64,000 bases of DNA from Phytophthora colocasiae (GCA_018806915.1 JAGKQI010000045.1:372001-436000); one strand, 5' to 3'; counted from the stretch's first letter, positions 27,256 to 38,830 are shown. Numbers and translations: made by a program. The notes: generated from the sequence alone by a model not told the origin.

Positions 27256-28095
27256 TTAGGCGGCATGAAAAGCGGGATGAGCTGCGATATCACGAATCGA
27301 TAAACGCGTCGCTGGATCGACTTTTAACATACCAACGAGGAGCTCCACTGTTGCAGGGGATACCAAGTTGCCCATGTGCCACATATCAAGAATCCGTCCG
27401 ACACCAAACTCCATCAACCCGATAAAACCTGCCTCCTTATCAGACGCAATGGGCACGAGCGGCGAACCGGTGAGTAGAACGAAGAGCATGATACCCAATG
27501 ACCACACATCGGCAGCTCTAGGATCGTATGCAGTTCTAGCGACAACCTCCGGCGCCATGTAATAAGCCTTGCCGACGCGCTCGTTGCAAATGCGGTCGGT
27601 TTTAGTACTCAGGCCAAAGTCACATATCTTGGCCATGCCAAACTCCCTATCGAGGAGCACGTTCTCAAGCGACAAGTCCCGATGTGCGATTCCGTTGGCG
27701 TGCAGCCACTGGACACCGCGTACAACCTGCGAGAATAGCGGCATCGCCTCGGCCTCAGGAAGGCGATGCTCTGTAGTTTGCTCCAGCATATGATGCAAGT
27801 CACCGCCACTGCAGAATTCCATAACAGAGAACCAAGTGTCGTTTTGCTGGAATTGCTGAAAGACCTGCAATACGTTGTCATGTGGGCCGACTTGCAGCAG
27901 CGTATCGAGCGTTTGACGTTCGGTCCAGGGGTTATCGATCTCTTGAAAACTCTCAAATGCTCGTCGAGCAAGGCTAAGGTGGACTTGCTTGATAGCGACA
28001 AGTCGACTGTTATTGCGCAAGTCCCGACAGAGCCATATATCTCCGAACAGAGCCTCGTGAAGCTTGGCTTGAATAGTGAACTGGTCGCGGAACAT
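27256..28095 (-). CDS. Atypical Ser/Thr protein kinase K2
   Basis: 279 residues, intronless, same strand as K1. The glycine loop has lost most glycines (AKLHEALFGDIWLC); LVAIKQVHLS carries the Lys, DNPWTERQT the presumed Glu, HRDLSLENV the catalytic loop, CDFGLS and YYMAPEVVA the activation segment. Its closest relative in the window is K4 at 63144, with which it shares the LxLARRAF/LARQAV region and the extended catalytic loop. No second copy of K2 was found in the inverted block. Confidence 0.88.
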   Translation of the reverse strand: MFRDQFTIQAKLHEALFGDIWLCRDLRNNSRLVAIKQVHLSLARRAFESFQEIDNPWTERQTLDTLLQVGPHDNVLQVFQQFQQNDTWFSVMEFCSGGDLHHMLEQTTEHRLPEAEAMPLFSQVVRGVQWLHANGIAHRDLSLENVLLDREFGMAKICDFGLSTKTDRICNERVGKAYYMAPEVVARTAYDPRAADVWSLGIMLFVLLTGSPLVPIASDKEAGFIGLMEFGVGRILDMWHMGNLVSPATVELLVGMLKVDPATRLSIRDIAAHPAFHAA

Positions 28096-28673
28096 GCTTG
28101 GTGCACGAGTAGTGGCGTGTTTACCTCGGCGAGAATCTTGAACTGGTTGTGCCCCGCTGTTTCGAACGTGGTCGTGCTGTCGAACAAAAGGGCGGCAGGT
28201 GGTTAAAGCCTACAGTACTTCGAGGATGATCGTTTCGCAACAACAATATCGCCACTGTTGGGTGTTTCGAGAACTAAACCGATTCAACTCCAATGTCGAC
28301 GCTGCTCACAGATCGCCAATAAAGAAGCAGACCCTCACGGCCAGGACACGGCACAGGATGATCCGAAGTACAGTACGGGTCCGGTGAAGCGCTCGTCATT
28401 GTGCTCGTCATCGCCGGATACATAGCCTGCGCGTTGGTCAAACATGATTGGACAATGAAGTTGAAGTTATCGCCCTATCAGGAGGTGCAGCGGGGTAGAA
28501 TGAATACAAGTTTACATTCCAAATGGGGTGGAAAGCTAATCACGCGAAGAAATCTAACAGGAGAAGCGATTTTGATCCTGGTATGCTTAGTTCCACTAAA
28601 CGGAACGCCCACAGTTACCATAAGAATCTATTAAGAAAGGGTTAACGTACACGATACTGTTAATGGCAACGTC
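28096..28673. other. Intergenic region between kinases K2 and K3
   Basis: Nearly 580 bases with no gene or repeat that I recognise; contains the K2 promoter and the K3 3' flank. Confidence 0.4.
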
Positions 28674-29516
28674 TTACAACATGTAGAACTGCAGCAACGG
28701 ATGAACAAGTACCTCATTCGTTGTGAGACGCTGGGTAGGGTCAAGTTGTAGCAGTGCTGACACCAAGTCACACACTTCCTCCGAGATGAACGACGTCATT
28801 CCCCACGCACGCACCACTCGACGGACGCCAAGCTGCAAGAAACCTGTAAAGTCCTTCTGAGACTCGGCTGCGCGTTGCACGAGTGGTGAACCCGTCAGCA
28901 TGATGAACAACACGATACCCAGCGACCACATGTCAGCGCGCACGGCTGAGTAGGCCTGACCTGCCACGACCTCGGGGGCCATGTAGTACGCCTTGCCCAC
29001 GGCCTCATCCTCGCATGTGCGGTCGGCGTCCACGGTAAGTCCGAAATCCGACAACTTGCACACTCCGTGACGCACCAGCACGTTCTCCAGCGACACGTCT
29101 CGGTGTGCGATACCATTCGTGTGCAGGAAGTGCAGACCGAGTGTCACCTCTCGGAACAACCGCAACGCCTCACGCTCAGGCACTCGGCCGTTCGGTGAGT
29201 GCCTCACGCGATCCCACAGGTCTCCTTCATCGCAGTACTCCATGACCACGAACCACGACTCGTTGTGGAGGAATTCGTGATGGAAGCGCACAATGTTCGG
29301 GTGTGGTGGTAACGCTAGGAGTTTGGCGATGGTTCGCTGTTCCTGCCACGGATTGTCTGCGTTTGGGTGTACCTTGAGTAGAGTGGTGGCCAGCTCTAGA
29401 GACACTTGTTTGATAGCAACGAGCTCGTTGTCGTGGTGTGTGTCCTCACAGACACACACGGTGCCGTAGAGGGCGTTTCCGATCTTGTTCTCGAGGCGGT
29501 ACCGCTGTCGAATCAT
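28674..29516 (-). CDS. Atypical Ser/Thr protein kinase K3
   Basis: 280 residues from the ATG at 29516 (MIRQRYRLENKIGNALYG), chosen because the inverted copy starts at the same codon; an in-frame ATG at 29591 would add 25 residues with no match. Motifs: IGNALYGTV, ELVAIKQVS, DNPWQEQRT, VVMEYCDEGDLWD, HRDVSLENV, SDFGLT, YYMAPEVVA. The C-terminus is VLVHPLLQFYML. A near-identical kinase lies at 39965-40816 on the other strand. Confidence 0.9.
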   Translation of the reverse strand: MIRQRYRLENKIGNALYGTVCVCEDTHHDNELVAIKQVSLELATTLLKVHPNADNPWQEQRTIAKLLALPPHPNIVRFHHEFLHNESWFVVMEYCDEGDLWDRVRHSPNGRVPEREALRLFREVTLGLHFLHTNGIAHRDVSLENVLVRHGVCKLSDFGLTVDADRTCEDEAVGKAYYMAPEVVAGQAYSAVRADMWSLGIVLFIMLTGSPLVQRAAESQKDFTGFLQLGVRRVVRAWGMTSFISEEVCDLVSALLQLDPTQRLTTNEVLVHPLLQFYML

Positions 29517-30980
29517 TATCTTAATTTGATCTGCCCAGATAAACGTGAAATGAGGTCCTGTAATTGCGTTCGAGAGCCACTTTCGTGCCACGCTTTACTT
29601 TTGTAGGAGACAGGGATTCGAAAATCAGTTCGGGCAGTTTAATTACAGTCTGTACAGCAAGGATGTGAGTGTGCGAGAAGTGAAGGCCTGATAAACAAGT
29701 TGTAGTTCGTATGTTGCCGATCTTTCAGGTGCAACATAAGGCGTTGCTACAGATGTTGACTGATTCCTTCTTCTTTTTCTCACATCATGTGGTTCGAAAA
29801 ATAGCAGTGTTACGTGGAGTGCGTGTTTATGGTTATTTGACAACCATGTCAAGGTCTCAATTCCATTGCAATATTGTACGCTCGTCACAAATACAGGTAT
29901 GTTACCTCACTCTAAGCAGGTCTCCAGACAACGTATAAAATGCTATATTATAGCCTGCCAGTCTCCAGCACGGTTTGCGGACATAGTGTCGAGTGATGGC
30001 GTTCGAATGGTATGATAACCAGGGTTTGGTAATTTTCCGTAACTATTGCCGATATTGGCAATATCATATTGCCATAATTTATTGCTCCTCAACCCCAATA
30101 GCATGCAATTTTTTACACAGGTCAATCTTGGCTATAGCCAAATGTCGTTGACATGTGTGGTTGTTTTGGCAATGGATGGTAGCGAGAACTATCGCCAAAC
30201 GGGTGGTGTGGCCATGTTTGCACACAGGGCACACGGGTTATTACAGTTGCTTGTCATTTCCTAACTGAAATATATTATATCAGTTGATTTGTGTGTTGTA
30301 TGTATGATGTCGAGGAATTCGGACTATGACTTGTGTGTGTTGGTTGGAGAGGTTGGACGCGGTGGGAGGGTTCTCGAGGTAACCCCTCCTGAATCCAGGC
30401 GCATCGACAGCAACCAACTCGTTCAAAAACTCATGAGAAAGGACGACATAGTGTCACATATTCATGTGACCTACTGACTTGGTTGACATTATCGAAAAAA
30501 TTGGCAATAACTCAATTATTTATTGGCTTGGATGAAGGCCTCCAATCCGTATGATATTGTATTTTTCCTATCCCTTGCCGAAAGTATTGATGGCACTAGC
30601 TTTTCTTGTACAGCCCAGATAGCAGCTACTTTTCGCCACCTGGTATAATATATTGCGACTGCTCAGTGGTCGCTTGGCAGCCATGTTGGACAATAAATTC
30701 GCGTACGCACGAATCTGTCAAACAGCCAAAAACTCCTTACATTACGGTAAATGAAAGTAGCGTGCGAAGTTAAACACTTGCCTGAACAAAACAATCACCA
30801 AGGTTGCCAACACCGTGTTGAACACGAGCCCTTCCAAAAGGCGAATAAACAAGCTCTAGCAGAGAAGCGGACCCAAACGCCACCGTGCCAAACCGATCGC
30901 TGGCTGCTCGTACCACGCTCTGATGGATCCGTCTGGACCGCGAAGGCTGCTGAACTTTGTGCCATCGTCGCGCTCTCCGT
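29517..30980. other. Long intergenic region between K3 and inverted K1
   Basis: About 1.46 kb. The stretch near 30030-30090 has repeated attgcc/ggcaat motifs (attgccgatattggcaat) and ttggcaat recurs near 30500, so a small decayed transposon is possible, but I could not find ends. The 193-codon frame from 30751 crosses into the K1 5' flank and has no recognisable content. Confidence 0.4.
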
Positions 30981-32570
30981 AAGGTTGCGAGTCGAATCGA
31001 CCTTGAGTTGCGTAAAGTTGCTGCAGTGCGGCTCATCTGGCCACCTGCGAACAATACAATTTCCTTCGAATTTCCGGCGACCCGCAATAGCATTCCCAGA
31101 GACGTTAGTTGTCGGAGGCCCCCAGACTCTGGGCGCAGAGACACACCGCGCACATTCCTTGCCGCTGCAGTTAAAATATAGCAGACGCGTTCACTGCCTG
31201 CGCCTTCTGACCACGAACGCCCACAATCGAATCGGAAGCCGCAGACGCACCCGTCACCTCTCACACTCCATTCATTTGCCGCACCAATGCCAATGCTGTT
31301 CGACGACCGCTTCCGACTGCGACGTCCACTGAACAACGCACTGTACGGACCTGTTGGACTCTACGAGGACGCGCTCGAGACCAACGAGCTGGTGGCCGTC
31401 AAGCAGGTGTCGCTGGCTCGGGCCGTGGCGGCGCTGCGTCTGAACCCCAACATGGACAACCCGTGGAGCGAACACCGCGTGGTCTCACGGCTCATGGCAC
31501 TGCCGCCACACGCCAACGTCGTACGTTTCCGCGGTGAGTTCCTGCAAGCGCAGGACACGTGGTGTGTGGTCATGGAATTCTGTCCGGGTGGCGATTTGTG
31601 GGAGCTACTAGAGCGATCCCCTATGAACCGCCTGCCCGAGATCGAGGCGCGTCAGCTTTTCCTGCAATGTGCTCGCGGCGTGCGATTCCTGCACACGAAC
31701 GGCATCGCGCACCGCGACTTGTCGCTCGAGAACGTCTTCTACTGCCGCGGTGTGTGCAAGATCGGCGACTTCGGACTCAGCACAGACGCTCCGCTTCGAG
31801 GCAGCGGTGAGGCCGTGGGCAAAGCTTACTACATGGCACCAGAGGTTGTCAACCAGGAAGCGTACGACGCTTTCGCCGCCGACATGTGGTCGCTCGGCAT
31901 CATGCTTTTCATCATGCTCACCGGTTCTCCGCTCACGTCCAACGCAGCGCACGACAACAAGGCGTTTGCCGCCTTCTGCGAGCTTGGTGTGGCCAAGGTC
32001 ATCGCTTCGTGGGGTCTCTCTGACCGGATATCCCCTCCGATGATCGCACTGCTGGACAAGTTGCTCAACTTGAATCCGGCCGAACGACCGACGGCCGACG
32101 AGCTGCTCGAGTTGTTAGCTTAGGCTTGAAGTGATAGGATAGTGCAAGATAGTAATGCAGTTAACTAAATGTACAGCGTGTGCGTAGCAAGTTTGATCGA
32201 GCAATAGGGTGGTGGTGTCTATCGTACTGCAGCTTGTGGAGCGCCTTGGTACAAGTAGTTTACTTTTATCAAAGCATTCAGGAATACTTAGTACATGTAT
32301 GTAGCCAAAAGACACCTATCGTGGATACTGTATCAAAGTCTTCAGTGGCCTTCCTTTTTGTCCAGCAATTTGTTGGCAGCAACGGTGAGGCATCGAGCAC
32401 GGCCGTCAAGTCTGTCTAATAAAGTTTCTCCGCCGAACGTTCGTTGGCAAAGAGCAACACTTCAACTGAACCTATCAGTTCCTAGCGGAAATATGGACTC
32501 GAAGTGTCTTATCCTCTACGGGTAAGACGGTGGCGGATCAGAGCAAACGGGTTGCAACTGGCACCAATCA
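30981..32570 (+). repeat. Inverted repeat, right copy (kinase K1' block)
   Basis: Reverse-complement counterpart of 25560-27107. Homology starts at aaggttgcgagtcg and runs through the kinase. Past the stop it continues with divergence: insertions near 32240-32310, then shared tcgtggatactgtatcaaag and ctccgccgaacgttcg. Confidence 0.85.
31287..32123 (+). CDS. Atypical Ser/Thr protein kinase K1' (identical to K1)
   Basis: 278 residues with the same sequence as the kinase at 25965-26801, including the HRDLSLENV loop, NPWSE motif and weak glycine loop. The nucleotide sequence also appears unchanged over the coding region. Because the 3' flanks of the two copies have diverged, recent gene conversion or strong selection is more likely than simple youth. 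Same likely function as K1; both have the same 5' flank, so the same expression pattern is expected. Confidence 0.9.
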   Translation: MPMLFDDRFRLRRPLNNALYGPVGLYEDALETNELVAVKQVSLARAVAALRLNPNMDNPWSEHRVVSRLMALPPHANVVRFRGEFLQAQDTWCVVMEFCPGGDLWELLERSPMNRLPEIEARQLFLQCARGVRFLHTNGIAHRDLSLENVFYCRGVCKIGDFGLSTDAPLRGSGEAVGKAYYMAPEVVNQEAYDAFAADMWSLGIMLFIMLTGSPLTSNAAHDNKAFAAFCELGVAKVIASWGLSDRISPPMIALLDKLLNLNPAERPTADELLELLA

Positions 32571-32677
32571 TCGAAAGCTTGCTGAGAACTCGTTTCACGG
32601 ATTTAGTTTGCCAGGATTCAAAGTAAATGGATAAACACCTCGGGCGTGGATATTGCCATCAACTCATGCAATGTGAA

Positions 32678-33181
32678 TGTGACGGAATGCTGTCGATAGC
32701 ACTCCGTCGGCATTGAAGTGCAAGTTGATGCACTGTAGTGCAATCTACATATCTCTACATGTACCCACTTTGTGATTGGCTAAAACTAGATTCTGGTATT
32801 ATGCCATTGTGGTTTACGCCATTCAGCTGAGACATTGAGAGAGTCTCATTGGCTGAAATTCGAGAAGGTTCTCGAAGCTTGATTATGGGACGCCCAGGAG
32901 TCAAGTCAACATTGCTACGTGGAAGTTTATAGGAAAATCATTGGTAGATAGCCAAATCAGAAGAAAGTAAAGATAGGCTCTAGGATACACTCTACTGGAT
33001 TTTTGAGAGAGCTCTGTGAGCCACCAGTTGGCTTAGGACCGTAAGAGCCTTCCTCATTTCAATTCACTTTTCAATTTACCAACAACCTCTCAGTGGCCCA
33101 CCAACTGGTCACGCCTCCCTGAATCTTCGCTCCGCTGTCCAAGTCCGGCCTCCGCTTCGCTCGCGCGCCTACTGTGTTACA
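32678..33181 (+). repeat. Gypsy 5' LTR
   Basis: 504 bp, begins tgtgacggaatgctgtcg and ends cctactgtgttaca. Differs from the 3' LTR by several substitutions and a small indel near the right end. Confidence 0.95.
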
Positions 33182-33576
33182 TGGTAGCACTTGTTGGTCA
33201 AGCTTCGCTCCATCGTCAAGGTCGGGTCTCTCGTGGGCGGCATAGCCAGAAGCGAGTAGATCTCTTGGCTATTAGCACCAGCCAATTGCTGGGAAGTGCT
33301 GAGCCTAAAGGGGTCTCTTTTGGGTTGTCTTTGGGAGAGTTCAGCCCATCACAGGTCAGGGAATCAACTTTGAAAGGTTGGTATATCTCTGCCTAGTGCA
33401 CGTAACTCTTTGGTCGCTACTAGAAGCCGGTTCAGTGCTTGGAACGCTCTTAAGTGCAGCTTTTTATTTCCATCGCTCCCCGGTAGCTTCCAATTTACGC
33501 TTTCTTTGGTGTATGGGTCGGTACAAACCGAGCCACAACAAGAGTCGTAAAAGGAAGAGTCGTGAGCTCAACTTGA

Positions 33577-33885
33577 CAGACAGTTCAGAAACCACCTGTT
33601 GTCAAAGTTGTGAGACGAGCTCCTCTTCCTGATACGAGTCTTTTCGACTACCCTTACGACGCTGAGAAGTTCTCTAAGCTTCAAGAGGATCTGCTTAAGA
33701 ATATCAAGAAGTCTCGTCGCATTACCCCGTCGTTTCAAGAAACTGACAAACATCGTATTGAGGACGACGCGGTTGCAGAGAGAGAGTCAAGGGCTTACTT
33801 AACGAGATTTTCGTCGAGCTCCGGACATCTTGAAGACATCACTACGATCAAGCTAGATCGCGAAGTAAGCAGTAGTCGTAACTAA
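33577..33885 (+). other. Open frame between the Gypsy 5' LTR and gag
   Basis: 103 codons without an ATG, reading KPPVVKVVRRAPLPDTSLFD, FSKLQEDLLKNIKKSRRITP and ending SSSRN. It has normal protein-like composition and is not part of gag as I recognise it. It might be translated from an upstream or non-ATG start, or be the remains of a longer gag N-terminus. Confidence 0.4.
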
Positions 33886-34024
33886 AGAAAGGTTTTCTCC
33901 TTCTTTCATTGGATTTTTGGGTTTTATTGGATTGAGTTCGTGCTACGAAAAGTCCACTCGAAATGTCATCTACACGTGGTAGATCGAGTGAGCGCGACTC
34001 TCAAACCCGCGTCCGCGTAGAACG

Positions 34025-34300
34025 CCTCGAACGACTGCCAGGACGGCTCCTGATTCACTCAGGGCCAACCGCAGGCAGCAGCCAGGACGGCACCTGATTC
34101 ACACCAGGGCCAACCGCAGGCTACCGCGCTAGGACGGCTCCAATTCCACAGAGCCAACCGCAAGCAACCGCTAGGACGGCTCCTGATCCACAGGGCCAAC
34201 CGCAAGCAACGGCTAGGACGGCTCCTGATCCACAGGGCCAACCGCAACCAACGGCTAGGACGACTCTGATCCACAGGGTCAACCGCAAGCTACGAATACG
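34025..34300 (+). repeat. 42-bp tandem repeat in the gag region
   Basis: Several imperfect copies of a unit that translates as ARTAPDPQGQPQAT in one frame. Early copies carry indels that break the frame. It encodes a Pro/Gln-rich linker. Confidence 0.8.
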
Positions 34301-34451
34301 TCGTCGGGACAAGCAGGCGCAGCATCAGACACGATGTCGATGCAACAGCTGTTAGTTTACTTAACGCAGCAGCAACAGTCATACCAAGCCCAGATGCAAA
34401 CCCAGTTGCAAGCACAGATGCAGCAGGCCAACGCAAGATTCGAATATCTAG

Positions 34452-35218
34452 TTGCGTCCAGGGGTGAGCAAAAGAAAGAAGGATCCGCCTATGTATGAAG
34501 GCAAATACGGCGAAGATATTGAGTTATGGATCTTCGCCACCGAGCAGTATTACGCAAGCAGACGCGGGTTGATGGAGGCAGATACATCGGATTTTGTGAC
34601 GATGATCTCCAGCAACTTAGGCAAGTCAGTGCTGAATTGGTATCGCGCGTTTATCGCAGAGTGTGAGGGTACGAACGTACAGCCCACATGGTCGCTCTTC
34701 AAGGGAAGACTTCGCACTCGTTTCAGGCCGAAGGACTTGAATATGATCTTCGCGAGAGGATGTTTCGTCTCAAACCGAATGAGACCATCCATGATTACGT
34801 CTCCAAGTTTCAAGACTTGCTATCACAGACAGAGTTGTCTATCAGCGAGTTGAGAAGCGTTTCTTCTTTCAGAACGGTTTTGCGAGAGGAGACAGCGAGG
34901 AAGATCAAGGAAGAGAGTCCTTCAACACTGCAAGATGCCATTGAGATTGCGTCGAATTTTGAGTTTGCGCACTACTCGGGAAAACCCCTAGAGCTCCTGC
35001 GAAGGGTTCGCAAGGATCATCAAGCTCAGGGCATCGTGCGTCTAAGTCGAAGCAGAATTCAAAGAGCTCCGACAAGAAGAAAGGCAAGAGCGATGATTGG
35101 AAAAAGACAGCTACGTGCAGAAACTGTGGCAAGTTTGGCCACATTTCTCCAGATTGTACTCAGCCAAAACGTACTGAAGCAAATCGGTACATGCAGGGCG
35201 CAGTGTATGCGATCCTAG
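34452..35218 (+). pseudogene. Gypsy gag, frameshifted, with zinc knuckle
   Basis: A retrotransposon gag-like region: YEGKYGEDIELWIFATEQYY and VLNWYRAFIAE in one frame, then DLRERMFRLKPNETIHDYVS in another after a shift near 34735. A CX2CX4HX4C zinc knuckle (CRNCGKFGHISPDC) lies at 35116-35157 in yet another frame. The protein is the structural and nucleic-acid-binding part of the particle; this copy is interrupted. Confidence 0.8.
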
Positions 35219-35589
35219 AGGCTGAAGCTCGAGCATTCAAGACGGATGACCAAGAGAGGCCCGTCACGATATTCATCGACAACGGCAGTAGCCTGAATGG
35301 CGTAACTGAGGAGTTGGTGAAGAAGCTTGAGTTGGATGTCACTGAAGGTGACATGATGCAAGTTGATCTCGGTTATGATCAAGTTGTGCATCGTCCACGT
35401 CGGACTGTAGAGATGTCTCTGCAGTTACCAGGGTTTCCTTTGACAACGGGAACATTCCAAGTCATGCCTGTTCCTGAAGGAAAGGATGTTGTTTTGGGCA
35501 TGATGTGGCTGCGGAGCAGAACCCTGATATCGACTGGAATACTGGACAGATTGCACCTCGCATCAAGGTGGAGAACACGCAGACTGTGA
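35191..35589 (+). pseudogene. Gypsy protease domain
   Basis: 132 codons containing VTIFIDNGSSLNGVTEELVK, the aspartic protease active-site region (DNGSS in place of the usual DSGA/T), and PVPEGKDVVLGMMWL, typical of the flap-to-C-terminal part of Gypsy proteases. The frame is lost before RT. Confidence 0.75.
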
Positions 35590-35915
35590 AGTTGAGACTG
35601 CCGAAGACTCGTCCAGCCCGTTGGGTGGCAGGACAACGCCGCGCCAGAGCTGCGCAGGCCCGTGAGATCTTCAATTACTATCGGCAGCATGGCCACAACG
35701 GCCAGTTTGGGCGAACGAAGATTATTTCGTCCAAACAGTTCCAGCAGATGTTGCGTAGGGACAAGGATATTGAGGCAGTGTTTGTCATCAATCCGCATGA
35801 TTCGGAGAAGGCTGAACGCTTCAAGAGTCAAGGATGGGACGCTCTCAAAGGATAATCCGGCGTATGAGACGCTACTGAAGTATGCGGATACGGTTTTCCG
35901 TACGGAACTTCCGGA

Positions 35916-36617
35916 ATGAGACACCGCCAGTACGGGAAGGAATTGAGCACGAGATTTGCTCAAACCCGGTACTCAACCGATTTCGGTCAAACAATGGCGC
36001 CAATGTCCCTGATCAGAGAAACGATTCAGGAATGGACCAAAGAGATGGTTCAGGCTGGCATCATTCGACCAAGTACGTCAGCGTTTTGTGCACCGACTTT
36101 CTGTGTGAAGAAACCAGTCGGATGGCGTATTGTGCACGATTATCGTCTATTGAACTTGGCGACGATTTTACCAGCTATTCCTATGCCTCGCAAGGAAGAT
36201 ACCTTTGATGCGATGGCCGGTAGCTATTGGTATTCGTGCATGGACTTACTTTGGGGTTATTACCAAGTGAAGTTACGAGAAGCAGATATACCTTTCACTG
36301 CTTTCTCGACCCCAGATGGTCTATTTGAATATCTCGTCACACCCATGGGGCTCAGTGGTAGCCCAGGAACCTTTAATCGACTGCTGCAAAAGGTTTTCAT
36401 GGATTTGAGTGATGTGGCGAAGATTTACTTCGATGATATCTACGTATACACGAAGGGTGAAGATGTGAACGACCACATCGCAGCACTGGACAGGGTATTG
36501 AAGCGATGTGAAGAGCAGAAGCTCTACATCAAACTGTCCAAATGCCAATTTTGCGTGGATGAGATTCCATGCTTAGGCGACTTCGTCGGACGCAAGGCGT
36601 TCGTATGGACCAGATAA
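35916..36617 (+). pseudogene. Gypsy reverse transcriptase domain
   Basis: 233 codons with the RT core: GIIRPSTSAFCAPTFCVKK, WRIVHDYRLLN, MDLLWGYYQVKL, TPMGLSGSPGTFNRLL and the catalytic YFDDIYVYT. The frame ends at a stop at 36617, and RNase H follows directly in another frame, so a single break separates two well-preserved domains. Confidence 0.88.
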
Positions 36618-36618
36618 G

Positions 36619-37236
36619 GTGAAGATTATCGCCGAGTGGCCAGTCCCCAAGACCAAGAAGCAAATGGAGAGCTTCCTGGGGACAACGGTTTACGTTTCGA
36701 GATTTTGCAAGGATTTCGCGCAGTTTGCAGGTCCTTTGCATGAATGTATCAAGGGAAAACGTTCTCGTGATGCTATCGAACTCGATGAGAACCAATTACA
36801 CTGTTTTGACGAGCTTAAGAAGCGCTTGTCATCACCTCCAGTTCTCAGTCTTCCTGATTTCTCCAAACCTTTCGGAATTCGGATGGACGCCTCAAATTTC
36901 GCAATTGGGGGGGTCTTATTTCAAAAGGAGGGAGGGTTGGAACATCCAATAGCCTATACGGGCAGAAAGATGAAGCCAGCAGAACTGAATTATCCAGTTC
37001 GCGAACAGGAACTACTCGCTATTATGCATGCGTTGAAGACATGGCGCGTGTATCTTCTCGACAAGCCATTCCTGGTGGAAACAGATCACAAGAGCATTGA
37101 GATGATTCTCACGCAGAAGACGACGAATCGACGCATTGCGCGGTGGTTCAACGAACTTGCGGAGTTTCAGCCTCTGTCTGGCAAGTGGATTCCAGGAGAC
37201 GAATGTAGTCGCAGATGCGATGTCGAGAAATCCTGA
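36619..37236 (+). pseudogene. Gypsy RNase H domain
   Basis: 205 codons: the connection region (KKQMESFLGTTVYVSRFCKDF) then RNase H (FGIRMDASNFAIGGVLFQ with the first Asp, REQELLAIMHALKTWRVYL with the Glu, FLVETDHKSIEMIL with the next Asp). The end of the domain shifts frame. Confidence 0.85.
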
Positions 37237-37355
37237 GTTCGAGCATAAGGCAGCGCAAGTGAGCCTGAAGGAACTTCTTGATACGGCTCAAAACCGTGAA
37301 ATTGTGGCTACCATGGTCGAGAACAATATGACCGTGGCACAATCCGCAGTGAAAG

Positions 37356-38310
37356 ATGTACTCGTGGAACAAGGACTTGCAAGGACTTGTCAAGAAGCTA
37401 CAGCTTGGAGACAAGGTTCCGCATTACTCGCTAGATCATGGCGTGCTGTATTATCAGACGCGTGAAGATGAGAGTCCTAGATTGTACATTCCCGATGACG
37501 AAGATCTGAAGAATCAGGTCATTTGTGAGAACCACGATGCAGTAACGGCAGGCCACCCAGGGTATTACAAGACCTATGTCGCAGTACGTGAGAAGTACTA
37601 TTGGCCGAAGATGATGAAGTATATTCAGCGCTATGTGAACACTTGTGAAATGTGTCCCAGCGCAACAAAGCGAGGAGCAGGTGAAGCCTCCCGGATTACT
37701 TCAACCGCTGGAGATACCACGAGGTAGATGGGTCGACATTTCAATGGATTTCATTGTGTCTCTACCTCCCAGCAAGGATGGTTTGAATGCCATCATGGTC
37801 ATTGTGGATCGATTGACCAAGCGTGCAAAGTTTATTGCTACGCAGACGACAGACAGCGCAGAGGATATTGCGAATGTTTTCATGAAGAGTTATGTAAGAG
37901 ATCATGGCCTTCCGAAGACGATTGTGTCTGATCGTGACTCCAAATTTACGTCTAAGTTTTGGCAGGCTGTTATCACTGCTATGGGAACGCAGCATAACCT
38001 GTCATCGGCATTTAGGCCGCAGACGGATGGACAAACGGAACGTACAAACCGTTTTATCGGAGATTATCTTCGAGGTGTTATCAACCCAGCCCAGAATGAT
38101 TGGGATGAGTTTCTTCATTTGGCAGAGTTCGCCTATAATCGGCGACTGCATGCTACGATTGGCATGTCACCATTTGAAGCGGATCTAGGATATATTCCAT
38201 ATATGCCCGACGATATCGCGGCAGATCCGGAGTTTAAAGTTGGAAAGCAGCAAAAGAGTTTCTACTCCGACAGGAAGCCTTCCTCAAGGTCGCGCAAGAC
38301 CGTATGGTGA
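37356..38310 (+). pseudogene. Gypsy integrase
   Basis: Two overlapping frames. The first has the HHCC zinc-binding domain (NHDAVTAGHPGYYKTYVAV, NTCEMC). The second has the DDE core: DISMDFIVSLP, IVSDRDSKFTSKFW and DGQTERTNRFIGDYL. A frameshift near 37680 separates them. Confidence 0.85.
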
Positions 38311-38579
38311 AGCACAGGAGCGCATGAAGCATTATTACGACAGGAACAGACTTGTCCAAGACTTCAAAATTGGCGACATGGTGCTACTAGATGGAAAGAA
38401 TTTGGATATCCGTCATAAGGTACGCACAGTCGAAGAAGTTAGCTCCGAGGTTCATTGGACCATTCCCGGTCCAGAAGAAGGTATCTCGAGACTCGTATGA
38501 GTTGGGATTATCGAAGAACCTGAAGTTGCATCCAATTTTCCATACATCACTGTTAGCCGTACCACAAGGACCCGAAGCG

Positions 38580-38802
38580 CAGGCAAAAGGTGAATAAGGT
38601 TGTGTTAGCCGATGGAACTGAAGGGCAACTGGTCGAAGCCGTGATTAACCACCGTAAGTACAAGGGAAGCCGCAGTACAAGGTTTGGTGGTTAGGCGAGA
38701 CCAGAAGGGAGAACCACATGGGAACCTGTTGAGAATCTGAAACAGATCCCTGGTCTCATCGACCTCTATTGGAAGTCCAAGAAGAGAGAGAATCCTTTCT
38801 AG
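38580..38802 (+). pseudogene. Gypsy integrase C-terminal chromodomain-like segment
   Basis: ADGTEGQLVEAVINHRKYKG in one frame, KPQYKVWWLGETRREN in the next, and TWEPVENLKQIPGLIDLYWK after another shift make up a chromodomain. Known chromoviruses use it to target integration to marked chromatin. Confidence 0.75.
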
Positions 38803-38830
38803 GGGGAGGCTCTTTCTCGAAGGGAGGTCA

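Noticed and set aside
29517..29591. N-terminal extension of kinase K3 from an upstream ATG
   Set aside because: The duplicated copy lacks it; homology starts exactly at MIRQ.
30030..30520. attgcc/ggcaat repeated motifs as a MITE
   Set aside because: No convincing terminal repeats or target duplication could be found.
30751..31332. 193-codon frame ahead of kinase K1'
   Set aside because: Covers the 5' flank and overlaps the kinase start in another frame; its second half is just the duplicated flank.
34025..34300. CRISPR-like regular repeats
   Set aside because: The 42-bp units are contiguous without spacers, translate as a Pro/Gln-rich linker and lie inside a retrotransposon gag of a eukaryote.
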